A DNA stretch of 64,000 bases from Planctomycetota bacterium (GCA_027493625.1 JAOSKM010000002.1:310001-374000), one strand, 5' to 3'; numbered from the stretch's first letter, positions 44,870-54,494 are shown. A program made the numbers and translations. Notes: generated from the letters alone by a model not told the origin.

Positions 44870-47792
44870 CTACCCCTGGATCGGCAGCCAGCGTGCGGCG
44901 CGGCCTCTCAGCAGTGCCAGCGGCCCTGCCGCCCTGCGGGCCGCGGTTTCCAGGCGCTCGATCGCCGCCTCACGGTTGCCGGCGGACTGCTGCAGCGCGA
45001 TACAGTAGTCGGCGAGCAGATCAGCGCCGGCGTCGGCGAACCAGTAGGCCGGGGCCTCGCCCACTTCCCGGCGCAGGGCGCGGCGCAGCACGCCATTTCG
45101 GCGCTCGAAGTCTGCGGCGTCGAGCGGCGAGCCGATGAAGAAGTCACTGACCGCGCTCAGCACGCCGTGGCCTGGCTGGTCCATCTGCAGGCGTTCCGCC
45201 AGGGCGCGCCAGCGCTCGATGCGCTGGTCGCCTGTGGTACCGCGCGGGCGCTCGTGCTGCATGAGTGCACGCTGGAACTCGAGGAACAACGGGTCGGCGC
45301 CCGCCCGCTCCGCCGCCTCCAGCCAGCGTTCGGCCTTGTCCCACAGGGCCGGATCGGCGGGTTCCGATGCCAGTCGCCCTATCCAGGCGGCGCGCAGCAA
45401 CGGCTCGATCAACAGCCCGTCGTCCACGCCATACCCTCCGGCGCTGAGGGCCAGCCAGTCCGCGGCCTGGGAGAGACCCGCGGTGTTGGGGGCGTCGGCC
45501 GCCAGGGACTCTTGGCGCAGGTTGAACAAGTTTACCAGGGCGGGCACGAAGATGGGGCCGAAGCGCTGGTAGTTGGCGCTCTCGATGCGCTCCAGGGCGG
45601 CGACCGCCTGGGCGCGGGATTCGGGGTCCTGCAGGCGCAGCTGCGCGCCGGCGTGCAATGCGTTGCACACCAGCCAGGGGCTGCCCAGGGCGTTGGCGGC
45701 CACCCAGTCGAAGTAGGCGAGTGCACGCTGCGGCTCGGAAGCCTGCAGCGCCTGGCCGCGGGCCCAGGCGTCGTGGTAGATGCGCGGGGCGGAGCCACCG
45801 GCGTTGAACTGAGCCACGCGCAACTGGTCCAGCGCCGCGGAATCGTTGCCGCGCCCGGTCTCGAGCTGTGAACTGAGCAGGAACACCCGTGCCCGCAAGG
45901 CCGCGTCGGTCAGCAGGCTCTTGGCGGCCACGCAGTCCTGCCAGGCGTCCTCCGGGCGGTTCAGCTGCACGAGGCAACGGGCGCGCAAAAACAGCAGGGC
46001 CGCGCGCTCATTGCGCGCCTCGGGCGCGGCGCTCGGCGGCAGCGGCTCGGTGAGTCGGGCGCTGAGACGCAACTCGGCCTGCTCGTACTGGCCTACGCTG
46101 AACAGCAGGGCCTCCGTGCTGTGCTGGTTGTCGCGGTGGCTGACGGTCACGTCGCGCAGGCTGAGTTCGGCGGAGTGGGCGGAGATACCAAAGCGCTGGC
46201 GGCTGAACGGACCGTTCTCGTCCCGGCCGCCGACCAGCGCAGGGAAGTCGTCTTCATAGAGGAAGGAGACCACCGGCGTCAGGGTGGCGACCTGTACCAG
46301 TGTGAATTCCAGGCGCTGCCCGCTGCGCTTGATGGCGGCGCGGTACCAGGTCCCTTCGCGCAGCACCCCGGCGTCCGGCAGTCCGCTGCCGTGGTAGGCG
46401 CTGTAAACGCTGACCCCCAGCCGGCGCAGCTCAACACGGTCGCGCGAGTCAGCCCCCAGGGCGATGACATAGGAAGTTTCCCCGCGACTGGCGCTGTCCG
46501 GCATGCCGACCAGGAACTCCAGCGGCCCGTCCGTGCCGGTCACACGGAAGTCGGTCTGCAGGCTGAAATCACCCCAGCAGGTGGGGGTGCGCGGTGAGAT
46601 CAGCACCGGCTCAAGGCCGGCGCGGGTCAGCACCAGCTCGCCCCCTGCGCCGCGGCTTACCTGCTCGGCGCCTGATTTGGTCCAGGTGCCGTCCTCGAAG
46701 GGGCGCTCGATGTCTTCGGGCGTAACGTCCTTGAAGGCGTCGGACAGGATGTCCTCGTCGATCAGCGAGCCCTCGGTGTTCTCCGGCGCGTTCGGATTCA
46801 GGCCCGTGTACACCATGCCGCCTGCCAGGGCCAGTGTCACAACCACCACCGCGGCCACCGGCAGGTAGCGGCGGGCGCGCACCCACAACTTGGCCAGCCG
46901 GCTGCGGGTGCGGGCCACTACCCACTCGCCGTGCAGGAAGCGCTCCAGGTCGTCGGCCAGATCGGCGGCGCTTTCGTAGCGCTTGCCGGGGTCGTTCTGC
47001 ATCGCCATTTCGACGATGGCGCGCAGGTCGGGGGACGTCCTCAACGGCCTGGCGCGGCCAGGCGGGTCCCTGGCTTTCGGCCACCTTGAGCATCAGCTCA
47101 TAGGCGCTCTCGCCCTCGGCAGGGCGGCGGCCGGTCAGCAGGCTGAACAGCGTGGCGCCCAGGGCGTACACATCGCTCTTCTTGCCCACTCTGTTGCGTT
47201 CGCCCCTTGCCTGCTCCGGCGCCATGTAGGCGGGCGTGCCCATGCTGATGCCGGTCTGGGTCAGCTGCTCGCTGTGCGTCAGGTCCTGGGCGAGGCCGAA
47301 GTCGGTCAGCACCGGGGTGTCGTCTTTGCGCAGGATGATGTTGCCGGGCTTGATGTCGCGGTGGACGATACCGGCCGCGTGGGCCTCATGCACGGCGCGG
47401 GCGACGGCCTCGATGATGCTGGCGGCTTCATCGGGGTCCATGGCTCCGCGTTTGACCATGCTGTCGGCGTCCTGGCCTTCCAGGAACTCCATGGTGAAGA
47501 ATGGGTGTCCTTCGACCTGTCCGGCCTCGTAGACGCGCACGATATTGGGGTGGCTGATGCGGGCGACGTTTTCGATCTCGCGCTGGAAGCGCGTGACGGC
47601 GTCGCGGTCCACGGCGTAGCTGGCGGGAAGCAGCTTGAGTGCGACGGGGCGCTGCAGGTCGGTCTGCCAAGCGCGGTAGACGCGGGCCTGTCCGCCGCGG
47701 GGCAGTTCTTTCTCGATCAGGAAACGCCCCACCTCCTGCCCCAGCTTGGGCAGCGGCGGGATGTGAAGGCCTGATTCGGACGAGTTCTGCAA
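44870..47792 (-). CDS. Membrane Ser/Thr protein kinase with large C-terminal sensor region (single-base frameshift at 47,030-47,034)
   Basis: About 973 residues if one G is removed from the G5 run at 47,030-47,034; then QAVEDV reads on into PDLRAIVEMAMQNDPGKRY. As given, the kinase and the rest lie in two overlapping frames. Start is a TTG at 47,792 with GGAG 7 bases upstream. Residues ~20-290 are a Hanks kinase: PRGGQARVYRAW, Lys in VALKLL, HRDIKPGNII, LTDFGLAQ, GTPAYMAPEQARGE. A membrane helix lies near residue 310 (YLPVAAVVVVTLALAGGMVY). The C-terminal ~650 residues are extracytoplasmic: a beta-rich lectin-like section (SLQTDFRVTG, RDVTVSHRD) then TPR-like helices (QYEQAELRLSARL, ALDQLRVAQFNAGG). 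It converges with the caspase-like gene, 10 bases apart. Confidence 0.85.
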
Positions 47793-48471
47793 CGCCGCAC
47801 TCCGATGCCAGTGTTGGATTGTATCTGACGCGGATGCCGATTGGGATGCTCGGCAGGTGTGGGATGTTATTCGGAAAAGGCGTTTGAAGTATGCCGAAAA
47901 TCGACGGGGGAACCTTCCTTTTTGCTTTGAAGACACTTGCATCGCACACGTTGCAAAGTTAGTTTGCCGCGGTATGTCAGTAACTTTGGGGGCAGTCCGG
48001 TCGGCGATGATCTGGCCTGTTCTCCTGTCAGGCTTGGGGCAACCCGCCTGTAGAGTTGAGTCTTTCCGGCCCAGTCCCGGCCGCGGACAAGGAGTTGTCA
48101 GCCTGTCCGGGAAAGGAGGATGCGCGTCAGGGACACGCGGCGGCCGTGTAAAGATTCCTTTTGAAAAGGTGAAAGTTATCGGACGCAGGTTGCCGATGAA
48201 TATTTGCAGGGGCGCATGGACGCCGGATTTCATGGTTGCGTAATGAACGGTCAGGGGGTATTTGTCTCGCGTTCGCTCGCAACACATGAAGGGGACGTCA
48301 AAAAGGCGTCAATACGGAGTTGACGCAAACAAGAGTGGTTCTATGGTCTGCCTGCCTTTCAGGGATTGAGGACACAGGCTCGGACACGCCTCGGAAAGGA
48401 ACGTGTCTGGGTTCTCCTGAAGCAGCGACGGACGGACAAACGATTTTTCTGGTCTATTGGGAGAGCAAGGC
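47793..48471. other. Long divergent intergenic region
   Basis: About 680 bases between the kinase (minus) and the first porin (plus). The kinase-proximal half is A/T-richer than average. No convincing gene is seen; the open frames there lack signal or codon bias. The right end holds a promoter-like pair and a dyad (see next entry). I find no recognised riboswitch or RNA gene. Confidence 0.5.
48306..48347 (+). promoter_or_regulatory. Candidate promoter with overlapping operator-like dyad upstream of porin 1
   Basis: A perfect dyad GCGTCAA-N7-TTGACGC (48,306-48,312 and 48,320-48,326) overlaps the -35-like TTGACG (48,320-48,325). A -10-like TATGGT follows (48,342-48,347) after a 16-base spacer. 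A regulator could therefore compete with RNA polymerase. The same heptamer half-sites form a 12-base palindrome upstream of porin 3. Confidence 0.45.
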
Positions 48472-49908
48472 ATGGCAAAATTTTGGTGGACGGCTCTTGC
48501 GCTGATGATCAGCGCGGGGCTCTGGGCTGCGCCGGCGATGGCTCAGTCCTCCGAGTCGGATAACCTCGGCTCACTCCAGCGCGGCGGTGCAGAGGGTGCC
48601 GCTGACACGACGCTGGGCAAGAAGGGTCTCACGTTCTCGACCGACGGGTTCGAGGTGACGATGAAGACCCGCGTTCAGTTCCGCCTGACCTACCAGAACG
48701 AGGTGGCGGGCGGCGAAAGCGGCACGAACGGCAAGGACTTCATCAACTTCCGCGTCCGTCGCGCCAAGACCTGGCTGGGTGGCTACATCTTCGAGAAGGA
48801 CTTCCAGTACGAGCTGCTGCTCAACTGGGTGTCCGGCGGCGACCGTATCGTTGAAGAAGCCAAGTTCCGCTGGGCGGTCATGCAGTACATCAACATCAAC
48901 GCAGGTCAGCAGAAGCTTCAGTGGAACTGGGAAGAGGCTGTCAGCTCCGGCAGCCAGCAGTTCGTTGACCGCAGCTACGTCAACGAAGTGTTCAACCAGG
49001 ACTACGCCAAGGGTATCTGGATTGACGGCCAGGTGGGTGAAGACACCCCGTGGCTGAAGTACTGGTTCGGCATCTACAACGGCGTGCTGAAGGCCAACAA
49101 CGACTTCCGCAACGCTGACTGGGCCATCCAGCCCGAGACTTTCAGCAACCTGGTTGACGGCGAAATGATGATCAACCTGCGCCTCGAGACGCACCCGCTG
49201 GGTGAAGTCGCCCGCGGCATGAACGACATGCGTGGCGAAGACGAGCGCGACAAGATCCTGTTCGCCATCGGCCTCGGCGTCAACTGGTTCACCAGCGGCT
49301 ACGACTCCACCGACGCCTTTGGCAACAGTGGTTCGCGTGCCGACACCGCCGGTGCGCCCTTCCCGGCTTCCGGTCGCTTCCGTACCAGCCAGGACACCTG
49401 GGCGTTCACCCTCGACGGTCACTTCCGCTGGATGGGCCTGAGCGTGGACATCGCCTACTTCTGGCGCCACACCGAGTTCCACAACCGCGGTGCCAACCGC
49501 TTCAGCCCCAACGGCAAGGCTGGCATCAGCAACCTGACTGACTCGGGCTTCACCTTCGAAGTTGCGTACATGATCCTGGCCAACCAGCTCGACGTCGGCG
49601 TCCGCTTCAACATGCTCAACGCTGACGACTTCTGGTCGGGTGGCGACGCTCGTGAATGGGGTATCCGTCCGGACACCACCGAGCTCGGCCTGTCGGTCAA
49701 CTACTACATCCAGGGCGACAACCTGAAGCTTACCTTCGACATCCTGATGGTCAGCCAGCAGGTGCCCTTCGCTGCCAGCGCTGGTGGCCTGGCCGGCGTC
49801 TACAACGAGCCGACCAGCCGCGTGCTCGGCGGTGGCACCCTCGGCAGCTCCGAGTCCGACCACAACGACCTGTGGATCGTTCGCCTGCAGCTGCAGTGGA
49901 TCTTCTAA
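48472..49908 (+). CDS. OprO/P-like outer-membrane porin, copy 1
   Basis: A 478-residue protein. MAKFWWTALALMISAGLWAA is a signal peptide ending near AMAQ. The mature protein alternates hydrophobic and polar residues in ~16-18 predicted beta strands and ends WIVRLQLQWIF, with the C-terminal Phe of outer-membrane barrels. Conserved blocks shared with copies 2 and 3 include TRVQFRLTYQNEVA, FINFRVRRAK, IFEKDFQYEL, FVDRSYVNEVFNQDYAKG, EMMINLRLETHPLG and FWRHTEFHNRGANR. The family (phosphate-selective porin O/P) carries anions such as phosphate, but the actual substrate is unknown. ATG at 48,472 follows GGGAGAG. A strong terminator follows. Its high codon-bias style suggests strong expression. Confidence 0.88.
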   Translation: MAKFWWTALALMISAGLWAAPAMAQSSESDNLGSLQRGGAEGAADTTLGKKGLTFSTDGFEVTMKTRVQFRLTYQNEVAGGESGTNGKDFINFRVRRAKTWLGGYIFEKDFQYELLLNWVSGGDRIVEEAKFRWAVMQYININAGQQKLQWNWEEAVSSGSQQFVDRSYVNEVFNQDYAKGIWIDGQVGEDTPWLKYWFGIYNGVLKANNDFRNADWAIQPETFSNLVDGEMMINLRLETHPLGEVARGMNDMRGEDERDKILFAIGLGVNWFTSGYDSTDAFGNSGSRADTAGAPFPASGRFRTSQDTWAFTLDGHFRWMGLSVDIAYFWRHTEFHNRGANRFSPNGKAGISNLTDSGFTFEVAYMILANQLDVGVRFNMLNADDFWSGGDAREWGIRPDTTELGLSVNYYIQGDNLKLTFDILMVSQQVPFAASAGGLAGVYNEPTSRVLGGGTLGSSESDHNDLWIVRLQLQWIF

Positions 49909-49934
49909 GATCGACTCGTGTCGTGATTCAAAGC

Positions 49935-49966
49935 AAAGGGCGGCCATCAGGCCGCCCTTTCGCTTT
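49935..49966 (+). terminator. Intrinsic terminator after porin 1
   Basis: AAAGGGCGGCC pairs with GGCCGCCCTTT across a 4-base loop (stems 49,935-49,945 and 49,950-49,960), followed by CGCTTT. Located 27 bases after the stop at 49,908. Confidence 0.85.
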
Positions 49967-50010
49967 AACCCTCAAATGAATAAACTCCCCCGGTTCCATG
50001 GGGGCTAACC

Positions 50011-51390
50011 ATGATTCGAAGCACAGCCATTCTGCTGCTGCCGGTGCTGCTTTTCACGGCCGCGCTTCAGGCGCAAGCAACGACCACCACGACACTTGAG
50101 ACCGTCGGCCTGCGCTTTGATGTGGATGGCTTCTCACTGCGCGTGCAGAACCACGTCCAGTTCCGCCTCACCGTCCAGGAAGAGCTGGCATCGTCCGACA
50201 CCGGCGGAACCAACGGCCGAGACTTCCGCAATTTCCGCGTCGCCCGGGCCAAGACCGAGTTCAAGGGCCACATCTTCGAGAAGGACTTCCAGTATCGCGT
50301 GCGCCTGAGCTGGGCCCGGCCGATCGAAGAACTGGTCGAGATCGCGCAGTTACGCTGGGCCTTTGACCAGTTCCTGAACGTCAGCGGCGGCCAGGCCCCC
50401 GTCGGCTGGAACTGGGAAGAACAGGTGGACAGCCTGAGCCTCAACTTTCAGGAACGCAGCTACGCCAACGAGGTCTTCAACCAGGACTACGGCAAGGGCG
50501 TCTGGATAGACGGCCAGTTCGGTGACGACGTGCCCTGGGTGCGCTACTGGTTCGGCGTCTACAACGGCGTGCTGGCCGCCAACGACGACTTCCGCAACAA
50601 GGACGGCGCGCTGACCGGCGACAGCTTCAGCAACTTCATCGACAACGAGCTGATGTACAACACTCGCGTCGAAACGCACCCCTTGGGGCTGCTTGAGCTC
50701 GGGTTGGGCGACCGCCGGCCCGAAGAAGAGCACGAGAAGCTGCTGTTCGCCTTCGGCCTCGGCGCCAACCTGATCACCGGCTACGTGGACAATCCCGACC
50801 TGCGCAACGACAGCGGCGCCACCGCCACCGGCTCAGGCCGGTCACGAGTCAGCCACGAGACTTACGCGATCACAGTGGACGGCCACTTCCGCTGGTACGG
50901 CATCGGCGTGGATGCGGCCTTCTACTGGCGCCACACCGACTTCCATAACCGCGGCATCAACAGCCATGACAACAGCAGCCGCCAGGGCATCGGCGACCTG
51001 GAGGACATGGGCTGGTCGTTCGAGGCCTCGTACTACCTGCACATCATCGACCTGAATGTCGCCGTGAGGGTCAGCAGCGTGGACGCCGACGAGTTCTGGG
51101 GCGCCGATGCCGGCCTGAACCAGACCGATCTGCAGCAGCGCGCCATCCGCCCAGACGCCATGGAGTACGGCTTCAGCGCCAGCTACCTGCTGCAGGGCGA
51201 ACGCCTGAAGTTCGGGCTGGACGTGCTGTACATCGACCAGCAGCTGGCCTACAGCTACAAGGACGCTCAGTACCTCAGCGGCGTCTACAACGACCCGCTG
51301 ACCCGCAACGGCCTGCTGGGCCAAAGCCGCTCCAACGCGGACCACGAAGTGTTATGGATCGTGCGCCTGCAGGTGCAGTGGATCTTCTAG
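50011..51390 (+). CDS. OprO/P-like outer-membrane porin, copy 2
   Basis: A 459-residue protein with a signal peptide (MIRSTAILLLPVLLFTAALQ, cleaved near AQA). It is the most divergent of the three copies. Shared blocks are VQFRLTVQEEL, FRNFRVARAKTEF, IFEKDFQYRV, ERSYANEVFNQDYGKGVWID, NTRVETHPLG and YWRHTDFHNRGIN; it ends WIVRLQVQWIF. The N-terminal linker (GTN-rich in copies 1 and 3) is shorter. It lies 102 bases after copy 1, beyond a terminator, so it probably has its own start of transcription or is read through. A small CCCCGG/CCATGGGG hairpin precedes the ATG. Substrate unknown. Confidence 0.87.
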   Translation: MIRSTAILLLPVLLFTAALQAQATTTTTLETVGLRFDVDGFSLRVQNHVQFRLTVQEELASSDTGGTNGRDFRNFRVARAKTEFKGHIFEKDFQYRVRLSWARPIEELVEIAQLRWAFDQFLNVSGGQAPVGWNWEEQVDSLSLNFQERSYANEVFNQDYGKGVWIDGQFGDDVPWVRYWFGVYNGVLAANDDFRNKDGALTGDSFSNFIDNELMYNTRVETHPLGLLELGLGDRRPEEEHEKLLFAFGLGANLITGYVDNPDLRNDSGATATGSGRSRVSHETYAITVDGHFRWYGIGVDAAFYWRHTDFHNRGINSHDNSSRQGIGDLEDMGWSFEASYYLHIIDLNVAVRVSSVDADEFWGADAGLNQTDLQQRAIRPDAMEYGFSASYLLQGERLKFGLDVLYIDQQLAYSYKDAQYLSGVYNDPLTRNGLLGQSRSNADHEVLWIVRLQVQWIF

Positions 51391-51480
51391 GGTGGGAATA
51401 CCGTAGCGCGGTGCGCAAAAACTATTTCTGCCGGGATAAGAGGTTCGCGGCGAATCCCGACGTGCTGAACCTGTCCGCAG

Positions 51481-51740
51481 TCAGGCGCGGAGCGCCGCTA
51501 CAACTGTTAGCCCCCGCCGGTTGGCGCCAAGCGCAGCGTGGCGCCAACAAGGCGGGGGTTACTGGCAGCAAAGGATAGCGAGGCGCGGAGCGCCGGCACA
51601 ACGGCCGTTTGCGGCCGTATGGTTCTCGCGGAAGGAACCGCGAATGTGTCGGCGCTCCGCGCCTTTGAATTTCCTTCCACCGAGTACCCCCACCGAACGC
51701 CGAAGGCGTTCGGTGGGGGCTTCCTTTGTGACAGCGCTCC
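51481..51740. repeat. Composite palindromic repeat, second locus
   Basis: The region holds several modules: GGCGCGGAGCGCC followed by ACAACTGTTAGCCCCCGCCG (51,483-51,521), a further GGCGCGGAGCGCCGGCACAA (near 51,582-51,601), a GGCGCTCCGCGCC complement near 51,650-51,662, and a long hairpin (see next entry). It matches the element at 30.5-30.7 kb in reverse orientation. It is non-coding; the frames open here are Arg/Ser/Cys-rich and repeat-derived. Confidence 0.75.
51687..51719. repeat. Strong hairpin within the composite repeat
   Basis: A 15-base perfect stem (CCCCCACCGAACGCC with its complement) around a GAA loop. It could fold in RNA from either strand and is followed by CTTCCTTT on plus, so it may serve as a terminator for transcripts from porin 2. 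Confidence 0.7.
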
Positions 51741-51841
51741 GCGCCGAATAGCCAGTGCGATGACAGCGCCGCCGGACGGCAAAGTGTTGGGTGCGCTGTG
51801 CCGGGCATCGCCCGGCAAGCATGGGCGAGGCGTCCAACCGG

Positions 51842-52563
51842 CTACTTCTTCCGGAAAGTGATGCTGTAGCGGTGCTTGCAGATCACCGGCTGCCCGTTCA
51901 GGTAGCCGGGCAGGTAGTTCGCGTTGCGAAAGGTGTCCACCAGGGCCTGGTCCCATTCCGCGCGGCCGGTGCCCTCGATCACCTCGATGTCGTACGCGCG
52001 ACCGTCCAGTCGCACCACCACGTCAATCACCACGCGGCCGGTGAAACCCTTGCGCACCAGCAGGGGCCAGTCCGGGTTCAGGATTCGCGGCGGCGTTTCG
52101 GGCGCGGTTACGGGGCCGCTGGAGGCGCGGGTGGCGGCCGGCGATTCAGTTGTGACAGGCTGTGGGTCGGTCGTCGGCTGGGCCGGGCTGGGCTGTGGCG
52201 CGGGCGGCTGCAGGCGCGGGAACAGGCTGGGCTGCGGGCTGCGCTCCGGGGCGGGCAGGGTTTCCTCAGCCGGCGTCAGCGGCCGGGGCGGCTCGGGCTC
52301 AGGCTGCGGCTCTTCGGGAGGCAGCAGGATTTCGGTGGGGGAGGCAGCTCACCGGGCCCCTCCACCGGCTGCTCCGGCGCGGGCTGGGGTGGTGTGAACG
52401 CCTCATCCGGCTGCGCCTGCTGCTGCTCAAGCACCCGCATCCCTGCGGAAACCACAGCGGGCTGATGCGTCTCCTGCACCCGGAGGGGCGTAAGCTGCCA
52501 GAACGCAAGGCCGATGGCCCCGGCGTGCAGCAGTAAAGCGATTCCCAGGTGCTGGAGTTTCAT
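51842..52563 (-). CDS. TonB-like energy-coupling protein (single-base frameshift at 52,337-52,341)
   Basis: A 240-residue protein when one base is added to the G5 run (52,337-52,341), joining GPGELPPP to TEILLPPEEPQPEPEPP. Start MKLQHLGIALLLHAGAIGLA gives an N-terminal membrane anchor (~20 residues); a longer MKTG start is possible. Residues ~45-165 are a long Pro/Gln/Glu-rich spacer (QPPAPQPSPAQP) that would cross the periplasm. Residues ~170-240 are a TonB C-terminal domain: PDWPLLVRKGFTGRVVIDVV, GRAEWDQALVDTFRNANYLP, YSITFRKK. ExbB and ExbD are not in the window. It is divergent from porin 3 and lies amid the three porins, so it may energise another receptor. Confidence 0.82.
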
Positions 52564-52721
52564 GCCAGTCTTCATTGTCCATGCGCACATGCCGGGCCTG
52601 CCAGAGTGTACCCGCGGCATTCGCTCCCGGCAAAGCCGTTGCAGCCCACACTCCACAGGAGTGTCCCTCTCAGGCATGCCGCCTGACCGGGAATCCGGGT
52701 GAACTTGCGAGGCTTGAAATC

Positions 52722-52774
52722 TTGACGCGTCAACACTCCGGCTTTGCGAAGTGAGTCTTCGCAAAGCCTTTGTT
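52722..52774 (+). promoter_or_regulatory. Palindrome and hairpin upstream of porin 3
   Basis: TTGACGCGTCAA (52,722-52,733) is a perfect 12-base palindrome made of the same half-sites as in the porin 1 promoter. Six bases on, GGCTTTGCGAAG pairs with CTTCGCAAAGCC around TGAGT (52,740-52,768), followed by TTTGTT, resembling an attenuator-type terminator in the porin 3 leader. A -10 box is not clear. Confidence 0.5.
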
Positions 52775-52913
52775 AAGGCGTGTTTAGGGAAGGATTGCCG
52801 CCGCGTTCAACTTTGGTCAATCCACACAGTTCCCGTTGCTTCTGAACCGATGCGCTCCGTACCGTCTGCCCATTCCTGTGCAGGCACGTGTTTCCAGAAA
52901 AGGAGAGCATTAC

Positions 52914-54347
52914 ATGAGCAAGCTTTTGAGCATGGCCCTGATGCTGCTGTGCGGCATCGGGCTGCTGGCCGCGCCGGCGATGGCGCAGTCCGGCGAACCC
53001 GAGGATCTCGGGCGTATCAATCGCAGTGGCGGCGAGGGCGGCACCGACACCAAGCTGAGCAAGAAGGGTCTAGCCTTCACCACCGACGGCTTCGAGTTGA
53101 AGGTGACCACACGCGTGCAGTTCCGCCTTACCTACCAGAACGAAGTGGCCAACGGCGAAAACGGCACCAACGGTCGTGACTTCATCAACTTCCGCGTGCG
53201 CCGCGCCAAGACCGCCTTCAGCGGCTACATCTTCCAGAAGGACTTCCAGTACAAGCTGACCCTGGCCTGGACCGGCGGCGGCAATGACCTGGTCGAGGAA
53301 GCCTACTTCCGCTGGGCGGCCTTGCAGTACGTCAACATCACGGCCGGCCAGACAAAGCTGCCCTGGAACTGGGAAGAAATCACCAGTTCCGGCAGCCAGC
53401 AGTTCGTGGACCGCAGCTACGTGAACGAAGTCTTCAACCAGGACTTCGCCAAGGGCCTCACCATCGACGGCCAGGTGGGCGAAGACACGCCCTGGCTGAA
53501 GTACTGGGTCGGCATCTACAACGGTCGCCTCAAGGACGACGACGACTTCCGCAACGCGGACGTCGCGCTGATCAGCGACAGCTTCAGCAACACCGTTGAC
53601 GGCGAAATGATGCTGAACCTGCGCCTCGAGACGCACCCGCTGGGGGCGCTCAAGCACAGCCTGAACGATCAGCGCGGCGACGACGAGTACGACAAGGTGC
53701 TGTTCGCCATCGGCCTCGCGGTCAACTGGTTCACCAGCGGCTACGACGCCGACGCCGCCGGCATTCGCGGCGACACGGCCGCCGGCTCGCCTGCCTCCGG
53801 CCGTGAACGCACCAGCCAGGACACCTGGGCGATCACCATGGATGGCCACTTCCGCTGGCACGGCCTGAGCCTGGACGTGGCGTATTTCTGGCGCCACACC
53901 GAGTTCCACAACCGCGGCGCCAACCGCTTCGACCCGAGCGGCAAAGCCAGCGTCGGCAGCCTGACGGACAGCGGCTTCACCGTTGACGTCGCCTACTTCA
54001 TCCTGCCCAAGCAGTTCAACGTCGGCATCCGCTTCAACATGCTGAACGTTGAAGACTTCTGGCAGGGCGGCGACGCCCGCTCCTTCGCGTTGCGCCCGGA
54101 CGCCACCGAGCTCGGCCTGTCGGTCAACTACATGGTGCAGGGCGACAACCTGAAGCTGACGCTCGACATCCTGATGGTCAGCCAGCAGCTGGCCCTGCGC
54201 CCGGACAACGGCTCAGGCGCCCGCAGCCTTGACGGCGTGTACAACAGCCTGCCGAACCGCGTTCTGGGCGGCGGCACCATCGGCAGCAGCGAGTCGGACC
54301 ACAACGACCTGTGGATCGTCCGCCTGCAACTGCAGTGGATCTTCTAG
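52914..54347 (+). CDS. OprO/P-like outer-membrane porin, copy 3
   Basis: A 477-residue protein, close to copy 1. Start MSKLLSMALMLLCGIGLLAA follows AGGAGA at good spacing; the upstream codons to 52,836 do not look coding. The signal ends at AMAQ. Shared blocks: TRVQFRLTYQNEVANGENGT, FINFRVRRAK, FVDRSYVNEVFNQDFAKGLT, EMMLNLRLETHPLG, FWRHTEFHNRGANR, RPDATELGLSVNYMVQGDN, ending WIVRLQLQWIF. Copies 1 and 3 are nearer to each other than either is to copy 2, suggesting a later duplication with copy 2 and tonB in between. Followed by GC-rich hairpins. Confidence 0.88.
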   Translation: MSKLLSMALMLLCGIGLLAAPAMAQSGEPEDLGRINRSGGEGGTDTKLSKKGLAFTTDGFELKVTTRVQFRLTYQNEVANGENGTNGRDFINFRVRRAKTAFSGYIFQKDFQYKLTLAWTGGGNDLVEEAYFRWAALQYVNITAGQTKLPWNWEEITSSGSQQFVDRSYVNEVFNQDFAKGLTIDGQVGEDTPWLKYWVGIYNGRLKDDDDFRNADVALISDSFSNTVDGEMMLNLRLETHPLGALKHSLNDQRGDDEYDKVLFAIGLAVNWFTSGYDADAAGIRGDTAAGSPASGRERTSQDTWAITMDGHFRWHGLSLDVAYFWRHTEFHNRGANRFDPSGKASVGSLTDSGFTVDVAYFILPKQFNVGIRFNMLNVEDFWQGGDARSFALRPDATELGLSVNYMVQGDNLKLTLDILMVSQQLALRPDNGSGARSLDGVYNSLPNRVLGGGTIGSSESDHNDLWIVRLQLQWIF

Positions 54348-54440
54348 GAACGGGTTTTCTCCAGGAATCCAACGCCATGCCTTGCTTGGAACCCTGGACG
54401 GGGGCGGCGATCGCCCGCCGCCCCCAACCCTGGATCAAAC

Positions 54441-54470
54441 ACGGGGCGCCGAAAGGCGCCCGTTCCTTTC
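54441..54470 (+). terminator. Terminator-like hairpin after porin 3
   Basis: GGGGCGCC and GGCGCCCG pair around GAAA (54,443-54,461), followed by TTCCTTTC. A second GC palindrome (GGGGGCGGCG with its complement) lies just upstream, near 54,401-54,426. Confidence 0.65.
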
Positions 54471-54494
54471 TTCCGCGAAAGGACGGCCTGGAAT

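Noticed and set aside
47857-48243. 128-residue open frame in the 47.8-48.5 kb gap
   Set aside because: No ribosome site, unusual composition and no recognisable domain; the region also carries promoter elements.
51422-51956. Several 90-150 residue open frames near 51.5-51.9 kb on both strands
   Set aside because: All translate the composite repeat or the end of tonB in other frames; Cys/Arg/Ser-rich repeat artefacts.
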